A stretch of 64,000 bases of DNA. It comes from Stenopsyche tienmushanensis. Taxonomy: Eukaryota; Arthropoda; Insecta; Trichoptera; Stenopsychidae. Shown here piece by piece: positions 1-12,800 of the stretch. The translations under genes were made by a program, and so were the position numbers. The stretch covers positions 350,478 to 414,477 of the forward strand of contig WACJ01000301.1 of the NCBI GenBank assembly GCA_008973525.1. Direction: 5' to 3'. Position 1 is the stretch's first letter. Each line of letters opens with the position of its first letter. The notes beneath the pieces were generated by a model. The model was not told the origin of the DNA and did not search any database. It was given only the letters and a program-made list of their open reading frames with translations.

Positions 1-418
1 GGCGCATGTGCGTAGCTTATCCATCGTGTGTGCGACAAAGACGGAGATACTACAAGCGATTCTCTTTCTTTTTCCATTCAAATACCGCTTGGAGTTTCAC
101 TTTCCGTCTCGTTTAAGCCAATTTGCCCTACTGCGCTTATACAAGTTTCACTTCAAAAGCCGATTTTAAATTAATGTAAAGTTTTTGTAAGAATACGGAG
201 ATTGGATATCATTTTTATTCTGGCAAGTGGATTTTCAAGTACACTAAGTAAGGCATAAACTACAATATATGTTTAATGCATCTTAACATCGGCTGTTAAC
301 CAAAAGTATGTGGCTTATTTGGCATATATTGTGTAAATTGACTTCGATCTTTTAACGGAATGAATTGTTCACTTGTTTCGTGAAAATGTAGTATTAACAA
401 AAATCAGCTCGGCATCAT

Positions 419-475
419 GTTTTAACCCTTCTGTCAATAAGATGGTCTGGCCAGACCATTAGGGTTTTGAAATAT
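419..475. repeat. Palindrome inside an inverted-repeat end, piggyBac-like
   Basis: ATGGTCTGGCCAGACCAT (441-458) is a perfect 18-bp palindrome. Outside it AACCCT and AGGGTT form a second, wider inverted pair. TTAACCCTT at its left edge has the TTAA-CCC form of a piggyBac terminus. No matching right end was found. Confidence 0.45.
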
Positions 476-2979
476 ATTTTTTTTAATATTGGATATTTAT
501 ATAAATCTTACGAAATCTCTCTGACTCTGTCCATTTAAAGGTTTTACAGAATTAAAAAGTTTAGGATTCTTGTTTCGAGAAAAAAGACATTTCTATTTAT
601 GTAGCTAGAACCAAAAAATCATGTTTTTCTTCATTATCTGTAAAGAAATTTTAATCCTTTCGCGCCATAAAATAATTTTTCAACTAACTTTATCACAGTT
701 TGATTTCATTGTCTTCAGAATTTGTTCTAGAGTGGTTTCGAAGAGGTGTATTGATATTTGATTCGATACCTAATGATTGCGAACCTATTTTTAAAAGGTA
801 ATTTTTTAGGTAATGGAACAACTAAAATGTATGTGAAATTATATGTTTTTAACTATTATGAATATGGATCTTATTCGCATCAGAATCATTGATAGATTGG
901 CTTTTGACTTAATATACTAATTAATACCATACCAATTAAATCTTCTATTCATTCAATTAAATTCTTTTGGTATTGAATCAGAAAAAAAAAATTAGCATTA
1001 AAATCTTAATGCTAAAGTCAATTACGATAGTTTAAAATAAATAAATATACATGTTTTCGATTCTTTGGATATTTTTTATGTTTGTGTCTGCAATAATAAT
1101 AAATGATTGTTTAACAGCTCAACCAAAAAAATCAATTTATTTCCTATTACGAACAATACAAGAGAGGATAAAATCGTAATTGAGGCATTTAAATGTATTG
1201 ATAATATCTGGCAAATGACCGATTTATCAAAAAATTGTCAGATAATTCATCAAAATTGTATAACGAAAGAGAGCGCCATTGATATGTGATTGATGAAACA
1301 ATCGCTTTAAAAGTAGTAACATTAAAATTTATTGCATCCATGGGCCATTGAAAAAAGAAATTTTGTACAAGAATGAGGTAATCAGTGTTGATAGCGAAAA
1401 TATGTTTGCCTTGCAACCTCAATTCCAAGAAAGTGGACGACTTCAATCATTCTTTCCACGATTCGACCGTTTTCTGAGTATGCGTTTTGTGACACATTCG
1501 AAAACCAGTATTCATATGGATGCAGGAAGTGAGACAGAGCTGGTGATTTAAGAGCATTGGCGAAGAAAATCACAAGGTTTTTCATTAAGATCTCGTATGC
1601 TTGCATAAAACAAGCCAATGCATTTTTATCAGTACCATATTAATACCAAATCCTTTGACGTGTATTTTTTCGGATAATAAATAAAACTCACATGAAGCAA
1701 TGTTCGTTTGATCGATCGAATGTTATTTTACCCAAATAGTAAATTGATAATTAATTTGTGTCCAGTTTGATGAAGGTTTTTCAAAGGTGATGGTCAAATG
1801 CAGATACTTTGTCATGTAAGAGGTGTGACCGAAAATTTTAAAATGGCAAAATCTGCAGAAATTGTTTCATCATATTTTGATACAAAATACACAAAAATAC
1901 TGTTAATCATGATTTAAGGGTTGAAACTACTGCTTGATGAAATTACAAGAAAAATCGCATTATTATGCCTTTATCAAAATATTTCAAATTTCCTTATAAA
2001 GTGGACATTATTTGAGAGATTTCAGAACGATTTCAATGTTTGTGATTATTATTTTCCATAATGGGCAATTCCACCCAAAACTTTATAAAAAGCACACCGT
2101 ATATTAACTATACTAACACTTGGTCCTGGTTTTTAAACGACTTACATTAAAGATCATTTATATAATACAATCTGATATAATTTTTATGTTGTTGACAAAA
2201 ATCCAGATCAAACATGCGTATAAAATCTGCTGGAAACCCGAACTAAATTACCGGATTAACCGGTGTAAAGTTTCTCTTTTTCATTCCAAATAGCATTTTT
2301 TTTCAATGCAATACATCGCCTTTTAATAATTACTCGAAATTGCACAAGAATAAATCTAAAAAAAAATTATGTGACATCATTCAAATTTCAATAAGGCATG
2401 TGACGATGAGATTATAGGACTTTAACTCCTCGACGATGGCTGAACAAATTATTGCCTCTTCAGTGACATCACTTTAATGATTCTGTAAAAAAAACGTATT
2501 TTTCGTGCGTGTATTTGCTATTTTTCGAGGTTTGATTCAAACAAAAAATTAACGCCAAATATCGCTAAAAGCAAATGTGCAAAAATAAAAGTCATTGACC
2601 ATCTTCTTGTAATACGCGAGGACATTACTTCACTAAGTCAACCGGATTTTGTTAACAACTACATATGAATTTTAATATAAACCTGGCTATGGATTTATTG
2701 GTATTTATTCGTTTATATGCGTAACAATAATGCAACTATTTCGTTTATGCAAATAAAAATGCCGAACTACCAAAGCGGGAGAAAAAAAATTAGAGCTTTC
2801 GACGATGATTATATAAGCATCAGGGTAATATTAAAATTTGTGGCTCAATGTTTGCAAAATAATTGAAAATCTATTCTCGCATAAATATGCAAAGACAATT
2901 GGAAGTCATACTCAAAAGTGAAGCGTAGTATTCAATCATTTTCATGAAAAAATGACATGCGAGTTACTATTCAACTGAA
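476..2979. other. No gene seen
   Basis: AT-rich DNA. Short open frames at 1107-1289 and 1348-1551 (+) lack good starts and resemble nothing. The first 418 bases of the window are also non-coding, though the first 150 are more balanced in composition. Confidence 0.5.
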
Positions 2980-3327
2980 AAGATCCCATCGACGAGGCCA
3001 AAGATCCTTCTGGACAATGCCAGACCTCATGTTGCACAAGACGTCAAAGCCGCACTCCAAGAACTTAAATGGGAGATCCTTCAGCATCGGCTGCATTCTC
3101 CAGACCTTGCATCGACGGATTACCATCTTTTCCGCTCCGTGTTGAACCATATGAGAGGCGTTACCTTCAACAATGAAATAGAACTTGCTCAACAAATTTT
3201 TCGATATCAGACCGGGTGATTTTTGGCGAAACATAATACATAATTAATTAATTTATTGTTAAAACTATTGATTTTTGTTTAAATAAAGGTTTTTGATAAA
3301 AACGCTACGAACTTATTCCCCAACCTA
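2980..3327 (+). pseudogene. mariner transposase 3' relic
   Basis: The + strand reads KILLDNARPHVAQDVKAALQ, EILQHRLHSPDLASTDYHLF, then RGVTFNNEIELAQQIFRYQT and a stop at 3217-3219. DNARPH with SPDLASTDYHLF is the C-terminal half of a mariner DDD transposase. The final catalytic D of the D34D motif is present as TDYH. Downstream CTACGAACTTATTCCCCAAC (3305-3324) is a mariner 3' terminus. The N-terminal half is gone. Confidence 0.75.
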
Positions 3328-4248
3328 TTTATTTGGATTGTCTTGGTTTATTTAAATAGTCTAAAACGATAGCAATATACAAGGCCATTTTTATATTTCC
3401 GAGAATAATTTAGTTTCATATTATAGCTCAAATACATAATATTGACAATATTTCGTTTTGACAAATAGCATACATACAGAAAAGTATTGTGATGTCTTTA
3501 TAAATTTCTTAATATAGACATGTGTCGAGGATATTTAATGTGCTTTATAATATTGATCTAAGAAACGAATCTTACAAAAAGCTGAAAATATCAATGGATA
3601 ATTGCCATTTGCTTGAGGAGCAATTTTTTCACTTATATTCGAAAGTCAAAATTTGACACAAAATAGCTCATATGTCTATTATATTTTTCACATTTCAAAA
3701 GGCTTAAAATCATTTACCTTATATATTTATAAACATCTTAATACTGTAATTAGATAGAGATCATCTTTTACATTACAACCAATATTTTAGTCACGATACT
3801 ATTCAGTAATTGGCAGCTTAGTTTCTTGCGATCCTCTTAGGAAATATGTAATTTATTTATTGATAGCCTATCATTTATATAAATTAAATTACTTTTTTAT
3901 GTTGAAAATGTGTTTTTATATTCAACAAACTATTGCAAAAATGCGCTTCTATTAACATTAATTTTATGACTATCTTCGACCATTTTTTGCTTTTGCTTTA
4001 TATAACTCTTCGTATAAACTCTTCGTAAACGATACTGAAATATGATTAATAATCTTTATATTGTCCAATCTTAACGACTTGTATATTCTGCTAGTAAATT
4101 AAAAAGTATACTTAATATAATTTCACAAAAAATTCTCATAAGGGATCATAATTTTCACATAATTTCTACATTTTAGCCAAATATTTTGGATGTTGTATTT
4201 AAATGAAATCTAGTCCAGGAATTCAACTTTAAAAATTTACATCCAAAG

Positions 4249-5078
4249 CAGGCTTCGAACCGGAATTAAACCGAAAACCGATAATGCCAATGATGCCGAT
4301 CTCTCAGATTTCAGTTTGATTCCTAGTGTTATTTACTCTAACCTAGGACTTCCAACTAATAAGGGTCAAGTCATACTCTTTCGTTTAATAGGTAGTAAGT
4401 TAATTTAAAATCATCATAAACTTAGATGCTATATTTGTATGTCCGCCACTTATCATCCTACAAATCCATTTATCTGTCAGGACCATCGCAGCGTGTATGA
4501 AACTTGTATATACATAGATAAACAATGCGACAGCACACAATATTTGGGCATTTCATTGTGTAAACATAAAAAATACACTTGAAATCGATTCTCTATATGG
4601 TTTTTATATCTTTTTAGTCGATAAATTTGGGTTAACGATCTATACAATCGTACAATGTACGCAAAATACTCTCTCCGTCTCTGTTTCTCTCCAAACTCAA
4701 CGTGTAAGACACTCCATCTCTGTTTGTCTCCGAGTTCAACGTATAAGAATGCACCTTCTGAATCACTAGAATTCGGATACAACACTGTGTCCTGTTTAAG
4801 GGGTTAATATTACATATTTCTAATTGTAAATATTGTGTGATCAATTAATTATTTATATTATATTTGTTATAATTATGCTAGATAATAAGTTTTAAGACAA
4901 ATAAAAGCCCTTAAAAAAATTGAAAATGAATCACCCAGAGTTGGACAAAAAAAATCGAAAACCGGAAAAAACATTGTTTTTCCTGCAACAAAAACCGTTA
5001 CCGAACCGATATAAATATTTAAAACCGGACTGAACCGAAACGAAAATCAAAATTAAAATATAACTGTTCAAAGCCTTG
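4249..5078. mobile_element. hAT-like non-autonomous element with nested repeat
   Basis: The left end CAGGCTTCGAACCGGAATTA and the reverse complement of the right end, CAAGGCTTTGAACAGTTATA, are imperfect TIRs. Flanks ATCCAAAG (4241-4248) and ATTCAAAA (5079-5086) agree at six of eight bases, as an aged 8-bp duplication would. ACCGAAAACCG motifs lie near both ends. The interior from about 4385 to 4806 is a different repeat that also occurs inverted at 25.85-26.23 kb, so it is a nested insertion. Confidence 0.6.
4385..4806 (-). repeat. Interspersed repeat, copy A, with a 39-bp tandem unit
   Basis: It is the inverted counterpart of 25850-26230. Shared blocks, in order, are TGTCCGCCA, GTCAGGACC(A/G)TCGCAG, CACACAATATT, AAATACACTTG, TTAGTCGATAAATTT and the CTCTGTTTCTCTCC tract. 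Two 39-bp units start at 4673 and 4712. The right end AAGGGG followed by TTAA (4803-4806) suggests a piggyBac-type MITE. The reverse strand is open through the units (VELGDKQRWS, VEFGEKQRRR). Confidence 0.62.
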
Positions 5079-5448
5079 ATTCAAAATTCCAAAAAACTGC
5101 TGGTGATAGTTTCGAAAATGTGAGTTAAAATAATGCGCATTAGTCCAATATAAGTGCGTATGGACCACAGATCTCAATCACAGAAATAACAACGCAATAA
5201 TCCACTCTTCATCTTCTTTTCCACATATTTTCTAGTGACGTCTTTCTGAATACGTAAAATTACTTGACTTTTCGTAATATTTGGCATGTTTTCTAGTACT
5301 CGACATCTCATGGTATATAAGTTTCACACACATTTTTTATATTTATTTTAAGTTGTATTTGTATTGTAATACTCGGCCATAATTTTAGGAATACTCGTTT
5401 ACGAAACTATTATGCCAGCAATCATTTTCGTATGATTGTGTCTTTAAT

Positions 5449-5832
5449 AAATGAGGATCACATTAACAAACAAGGCGAAGTTTCCTACTGAGGTTCGTTG
5501 ACACTTCTTCAGTGGGTGTATTAAATACACATTCATACTGACTCTATGAATATCCGACATGGGCGTTGATAAGTAGGTCTAAATTAATATGCTTTAAAAT
5601 ATTTTAATTGATACTTCAAGGTTTTAATGGTGATTCTTAAAAACGAAATGGTTTATAGCGCAAATAATATAATTATATATATATGTAAATGTAAAAGTTC
5701 CGTTTAAATTTTCGATCGCTGTTGCCGGCTATTAGAAGCACGATTTCATAGCAATATTGCATACTTGATGTTGATGTATTCAAATGAAGACATATTTGAA
5801 GGTCTTTCTAAAGAGAGGATTAATCTGCACTT
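5449..5832 (+). repeat. Interspersed repeat, first copy of a direct pair
   Basis: It aligns with 10972-11283: AATGAGGAT, CTACTGAGGTTCGTTGAC against CTTCTGAGGCTCGTTAAC, CAGTGGG, AAGTAGGTC, AGCACGAT.TCA, TTGATGTTGATG and GAAGGTCTTTCTAA. In both copies an ATG opens a frame with MLM.S.ED.FEGLSKE. Confidence 0.6.
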
Positions 5833-8800
5833 ACCGGTACATATATCAAATAAATGGTGCATTGAAGTGCACGCCGTGCAACCAACGAGTTCAACTTTCT
5901 CTTCTTTTACCTTCCAAACCCGCTACGGTATTTTCGATAGCACAGAGATTTCGCAAAAGTCTTCGATCATCACCTGTTGCAAAATCTGGTGCAAGATTCT
6001 TGCGCAACACATTACAGGATAACGTTCGAGCCTTTCGCCCGAGGTCGACAGCATCCAAAAAGGAAGTTGTTAACATGTTCGATACTTCAACATTTTTCAT
6101 TGTTCCATTTAATTTTTGAATTATGTTTTTTTTAAAGATCTGGTCGCCTAAAACAGGTATGGTATTTCAGGGTCACTTTTTGAATATTGTCGTCTTTTTA
6201 ATTTATCGCTGTCAACAGAATCATCATAAAACTCTTAACATTCGTATTTAAATTGTAGTATTTATTTCACACACCTGATTTTGCACACATCTGACATTTC
6301 AACTATGACCAATGGTTATATGTTAAAATAAATTTTCTCATAAAAACAAGCTTAACTATCAGTTTAAATCCAAAAGTAAATCAAAAGTAAAATGCAAGAC
6401 ATTTTGATCTTCATAGAAATTATTTAAATATATAGACATTTGCATAAATCGGCCATAAATCGGATTTATTATATTAGCCAATATGAAACATCAGTTAATG
6501 TGGCCTTAAGGTCAACAGTCTTCGAAATTCAGATTACTTCCACGTTCTCATCATATAATTTTATCTTTTAACAAATTACTTAATAAGTTAGTAGATTGTT
6601 TTAAGATATTGCGAAAAAACGATCCTAAATGAAAAAAAAAGTTAAAAGTGAAAAATATCCTACGAACTTATTGAGTGATATGCCCTAATTTGATGTAACG
6701 ATTTTACATTTAAACCCTATTTATTGTTTGATTTATATAAAACATTTGCTATATTTAGTCTATTGTATAAATTAGGATTTCCTAAATTTTACTTGCAACA
6801 TATAAATTTTAAAATGTGACACATTAAAGAGAAAAAATCTTAATGGTTTTGATGATATTGGGTATTTGAACTGCAAATCTTCTTGATGCAAGGCGCAATA
6901 TTAGAAAGTTGTATTCTTATATCTGGTATGGTTATATATAATATATAATAGAATCTTAGAATCTTAGAATCATCCTCAGTAGTTTTCGGAAAACATTGCA
7001 AAAGAGTTTTTTAAGTCCATACCTACCGTTCCAGGGTTTTACGGAGCCCCTATTAATTTAACATGTTGTAGTTTGAGAAACGATTGTATAGTATATTATG
7101 ATTAAAGTTTCTGCAATAATTCCTCAATGGCTTGGATCAATCATAATCATTATTAGTTGTTCGTCGAGTTTGAAAGTCGTTCTATCTTAAAGTTCCATTA
7201 CTAGATTTAGGTTATCGAAATTTCGATCGACATTTAATAACAGTTAAGACGCTCCCGTATTTTTTTTAGCACTCTTAGATTCCTTGCTGATATTTAAAGT
7301 TCATTTAAGTTCATATTTACTTAAATAAAGTTATATAATAGTGTAAAATCCATGTAAAAATGAGGGTTTTTTATGGATTCCTGATGTACATTGTAGAAAT
7401 ATTGAATAATGATTAATTCAACATTGTTAGGCATCTCTATAAGCTAGAAACGATATCAAATCTCTGCGTTTGGGTGCAACATAATTTGGATTGGATTTTA
7501 ACAAGTGATAAAAATAGGGTTGTATCCAATAATTTTATAATGCCCCAGAATAAGTGCACATTATATTATCAAGACATTTGTCACATAATAAACATATATT
7601 GAATTAAGATAGGAAGTTTTGTTATGTTTATCTTACTCCCTTAATTGGGCACCTAGTGATTGGATTTTTTTATTATGGTAAAAAGATAATTCACTGAAAG
7701 AAGAGAAAACATCCCTTAATGATTATTTTTGCTCTAGATCCAGATGATTTTCATAGTGGTGAAATAAATATGTTAATCATTTTTTTTCCCTCTAAAAGCA
7801 GTAGTTACTTTTGCACATACTCAATAGCAAAACATAACATGAGATCATCATTACGAATATTAAAAAATAATTTGAAATCATGTTTATCTATTATCCAATC
7901 TTAGACATTATGGAACTCCATATAGTGCGTTATGAAAATAATTTTATTGATGCTCAATTAAAAAAATATTTTATCACCTCTACATGAAAGGGCGTCCTAC
8001 AAAGATGCAGGAGAAAGCTAATAATTTTAGCACCATGTTCACAATCTTATGTTGCAATACTTTTATTTAAGTTATATCATGAATAAAAGACGTCTTTGGC
8101 TATTCACTAAAACAATTTCAATAAAACATCCGATAAAAATAAATAAAGCAAGATAAGACCTATTGATCTCTTCATATTTGATTTTGTTGAGTCTGATTCG
8201 GCTACTTTCTGTTGAATTTCTTCGGTGATACAATCTTAGCGGCTCACTGTAGAACAATGTTTGAAGACACGTCGTGGCACATTGTGTAAATTAAATACGA
8301 ATTTGCATACAAACAGTTCGAACCTTAACCCGTTGAAATCGTGAGTTATCATTCTCCTCATCTCGAACACAATTGTGATCGAAGCCGATTAATTTGCATT
8401 TCAAACCATTATAGATAATTTATTTTACTCTCACTATGAAGCATTGAAATATGCCATTGTTCAACAGCACCTGTGCTATGACTGCTATATGCATCGTCGA
8501 TGGATTACTCAAAACCACGGAAGAATCGTAAACATTAATGAATCGCACTTAAGTATCGCATAAATAAATGTCTTATTGTATATTTAATTGGGCTCTTAAG
8601 AAACATTGTTTAAGTATACATACTTGTCCAATTTATAAAATATTAGACATGTATAAATTTATTTTGGCTATAAAAATGGCATTTTGGAAATGTCGATCAA
8701 TTTCAAAAAACGTTTTTGGCAAGCTGTCATCAATCTATGCCAACAGTATATCAAATTATGGACTATAAATTCAAATATTAACCCACTTAATGCGAGACAA

Positions 8801-8949
8801 TTTTAACGAATATCAAGCAACATTTTGCTTACACGTTCTTATTTGTTTGAGGGCAGGGCTACCACTTGCGGTTTCCGTAAAGCGAATAAATCGAAAAGAT
8901 AATTGAAAAAATTGTAATGGCACTACGTATTTTTGGCCATTCAATTTCC
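5833..8949. other. No gene seen; one patch of balanced composition
   Basis: At 5890-6100 a reverse-strand frame (LTTSFLDAVDLGRKARTLSC and on) has mixed composition but no recognisable motif or splice context. The rest is AT-rich, with a solo mariner terminus at 6660. Confidence 0.45.
6660..6687. mobile_element. Solo mariner-type terminus
   Basis: The reverse complement, TAGGGCATATCACTCAATAA followed by GTTCGTAGG, resembles mariner 5' ends and shares TACGAACTTATT with the mariner terminus at 3306. No transposase lies next to it. Confidence 0.4.
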
Positions 8950-8957
8950 ATCATTGG

Positions 8958-9824
8958 TAGGGAATTCAATCCCGAGCTAAAATTTCGACCCCGGGGTTTC
9001 GAGATTGCATTCGATCATTCCGGGATCAGTACCGGGATCCCGAGATTTTCAATAGTTTAAAAAATTACATTGATGAGTTTGATCAAAAACTACTAATAAG
9101 TCCATTTGTTTAATATAAAAAATAATTTGAAGGCGAAATAATTTTATTTATTTAAGAAAAGTTAAAAATACAATTCAAAAATATAAAAATAAAACACTAA
9201 AAAATTCAAACATTATTTTGAAAATATGCTCAAAGTAACATTAAAGCATCGAGTGTTTCGTCATTTAGTCTGGATCTGATTTTGGAAGCCAGGCAACTTG
9301 CTACTGAAAATGCTGAGACACGGACTAAAATTCGCAAAATTCCCGATTTTCCGACAAATTATTTATTTCCGTCGCTGCAGATGAATACTTATATACTATA
9401 ATAGTTTGATGTGATTCGTAATTATATTACGGAGGAATACAAAAATTCTGAACCCCGTATCTATTATATTTCATATCGATATTCCCATTATTAGAGTCGG
9501 GGTGTAGTAAATACATCACCGGTAGGGAAAGGTTAATATAACAATTTGAAAAACATATATGTACTATATATATATGTATACATAGGCCAGACAGTTACTG
9601 CCCCTAGGTGTCGCATAAGCTTGCAAATTAGTAGTTACGCCACTGTTTCCAAGCGTCCAGATTTCAGCGAGAATGTCTCGATTTAGCAGCCTTCATCGTG
9701 CTGGTGAGGTGTACAATTTCTGTTAGATAAAAAATTCAATCCCAATTTTTTCGGGATTACGTTTACTAGTCCCGGGATTCATGAGCACCTAAAACTGTCC
9801 GGAATCCCGGGATTGGATTCCCTA
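8958..9824 (-). mobile_element. hAT element with perfect 8-bp target duplication, internally deleted
   Basis: The ends TAGGGAATTCAATCCCGAG and (reverse complement of the right end) TAGGGAATCCAATCCCGGG match at 17 of 19 bases. ATCATTGG is duplicated on both sides (8950-8957 and 9825-9832); an 8-bp duplication is the hAT hallmark. Around 9240-9325 the reverse strand encodes AFSVASCLASKIRSRLNDET followed by LDALMLL and a stop, the C-terminal hAT dimerisation motif. The 867-bp copy therefore kept only the end of its transposase. GGGATTCCCGG-like repeats recur inside both ends. Confidence 0.82.
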
Positions 9825-9832
9825 ATCATTGG

Positions 9833-12800
9833 TAGCATCTTATCATGGTGGACTACTTTTACTAAGGTTGTGGTGTTAAACAATGTGTGCAAATCATAAA
9901 AAAAAACATTTTCAAAATCAGTGCTTTGTTTGAGAAAAGTTCCGCGCATTGCATGATTTTAATCGACTATTTGACGTTTGGTGGCCAAATTTGAGTCAAT
10001 CGGTTTGATAAATTCGTATAATATTCGTATGTAATCGAAACGCAAGGTTTGCTAAAAACATCACTGCTGTGCGTGAGAGTGTATGGGAAAACCTGAGACA
10101 GTCAATTTCTCATTGTTCACAAAAACTTGCCTTCAACTTACCAAATTTTGCGCCAAGACTTTATACAATAAGAAGCAACCTTATTTAGATTCAAAATGCT
10201 ATAAAGTTTACTATTGTATCATCTCAATACTTCAATTTATATTAATCATCAATTAAGAGCCACACTTGACTGATTTATCACAAAATATATAGCAAAGTTT
10301 AGCCATTAATTAATTATTTGAATATTATTTTATCACAATTATTCGATTTTATTATCCTATCACAATTACTCGAATGATTAAGTAAGCAATAAATCTCATT
10401 TATTTACCAAAGTAATAGTAACTAATAAACATACCAAATGGATAGATTTCTGAAATTTAATCAATAATAGATTTGCTATTTAAAATTAAAAATGATCCAA
10501 CAAATATAGTATAATTTTTTAATCTATCTCTTCAGGAAGCAATCTGGAATTCAGCAAGACTGTATAAAAACACTTTGCTTACAGCAATGAAACTATAGCA
10601 ATTGGCAAGATTGTCAAGAAATAAAATTAAACTGAACCGATTGAAAGTTGCAATAAGTAAAGATAAAAATGTATCGATTCAACGATATCTAAATCGGTTT
10701 GATGCCAATCGAGCAGAAAATGCAGAATTAGGCCACAAATAACAAAGAAATTGCATCAAATGTCTGACTAAAGTATGATAAAGTATACCTACAATAAAGT
10801 AGTAGAAGAAGAAATGTATTCATTGAACTTCAAATGTAGCATATTATCATAAATCTGCAAACGGAAGATCTTCAATAAGTCTGATCGATAAGAACGATTT
10901 AACATTCAAACGCCAATCCGCATTTGGAAAGCAGTATGCAATTATTGAGCACTTGCACAAATGGCTTTTGAAATGAGGATATCACAAACATACAAGGCAA
11001 CGTCTTCCTTCTGAGGCTCGTTAACGATTCTCCAGTGGGCGTTTAGCAAAAGTGACTCTTCAAGATTTTCCATGATGTCTAAATAAGTAGGTCGAAATTA
11101 TTAACTAGAACATGATCATTAGATCGTTTATGAATACTTTTGGATGAATCTATTGTAACGCGTTTTCCGTCTCTGTTGTTGGTTATTCAAAGCACGATCT
11201 CACATATTTATTGCACGGTTGATGTTGATGGATTCGACTGAAGACACATTCGAAGGTCTTTCTAAGGAGTTCGTCAATCTGACCCGATATAAATACGTGC
11301 CGGGTTAAGTGTTGCTAATTTAAATTAAAATATTCAGAACCCGCGATAAAATATTCGCATTTAATGAATTTGACCGAGAAAAACGCGCGATGTTATATGA
11401 ATAGATAATTGTATTAATTTTCAAGCAGTGGTTCTAAATAATGAGCGATGAGTGATTTTAATCAAGACCTGAGTTGATCCGTCCGTTCTCATGATTACTA
11501 GCTGTTTTAAATTATTGTTTAAATTTATTTTCAACCAAACGCAGCTTTATCAGACTGTACTTTCTTCTGCTTGCTGGTTAGATCTTGATCTTTGAGGTTG
11601 ACTCTGGATTTTGCTTAATTTGAGTTTATAAAGATAAATACTTAATCTTCGTTGGGATTTATATGTAAAATCCAGAGACTTCAAACTTTACGTTTCCCAA
11701 TTCTTACGGAAATTCCATTTTTAATAAATTTGTTGGCTATAGATCTGAGTTTCATTTAATTTTTTGCCAGGAGTATATTTTCGCAATGTTATAATTTTTG
11801 TATTTATAATAAGTCTGTATAAATTGCTTGATTATAATAGTAGTAAAAATACGCGATGGAGTAAAAATACATTTTTTACAACCGGTTTTTCAGACATCAA
11901 ATGTCCGTGTCACAACCTCTAGCCGTTTTAGGTCAAGTTTTTATATGTTTTTCAGCACATCATCATTAATTTTATGAAACATTGGTTGTTGTATAGCATT
12001 GAACAATGTATGCGTTTAGCTGATGTATTAAAATTATTATAATTGTGCCAATAAGGGACATGGCTTTAATCTCTGAAAACGTTATGCTTTAACGTATCAC
12101 AGTATTAATATCAAAATTTACGTTGCGTAAAAATGACATACAATTTGTACGTTTTACTCATTTACAACAGTATGATTACGCTTTTAATGAAGTGTTTGTT
12201 CTTGAATTAGCTTAACATTGTTAATAAATAGCCCATTTAGGGTTATCATCTAAAAAGTGAGCATGAGAAGCAACACAGCATGAAAGAGTTAAGGCCTTCC
12301 ATTGTAATCCATTGTAAACGTGGCGTGTAAGTATGGCGAATCCGAATTGTTTGACGAAGATTTCCCGTCCTCATCTTCAAGTGTCGGTTGACATGTCCAA
12401 CTTTCAATTTCATGACCAAATGTCACGGGCATTTTGCAAGAACTTTTTTTTACAAAAATAGAAACTGAATGCTGCGTGCCCGGTCGATGAAAAAGAAGTC
12501 AATGAGTTACGTGACGATTCTTCGGCAGAGATCTCAAATGACGTTAGAAAGAACCGTCGGTGTTATTGTCGATTGAAAGTGAAACTGTATGCGGAGTCTG
12601 CAAATTTTTCTATTGATCATTAAGTAATACGCTTTGCGATGACCAAAAGATCAAACCCGTGGAATTTTCGTGACTAGACAGTTAATTTTTTTTGTTGTTT
12701 TGATAAAACTTAGCACACAAATAATGTGCCTAATTTTATCGCGTGTTGCATAATTTTAAAACATAGATAACTAATTAAAGATGCGTATTGCTAAATCATT

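Noticed and set aside
1107..1618. Overlapping short frames on both strands
   Set aside because: No motif, no ATG context, and composition as expected for AT-rich non-coding DNA.
8305..8340. GTTCGAACC string resembling a tRNA B box
   Set aside because: No matching A box, acceptor stem or anticodon arm in the surrounding 80 bases.
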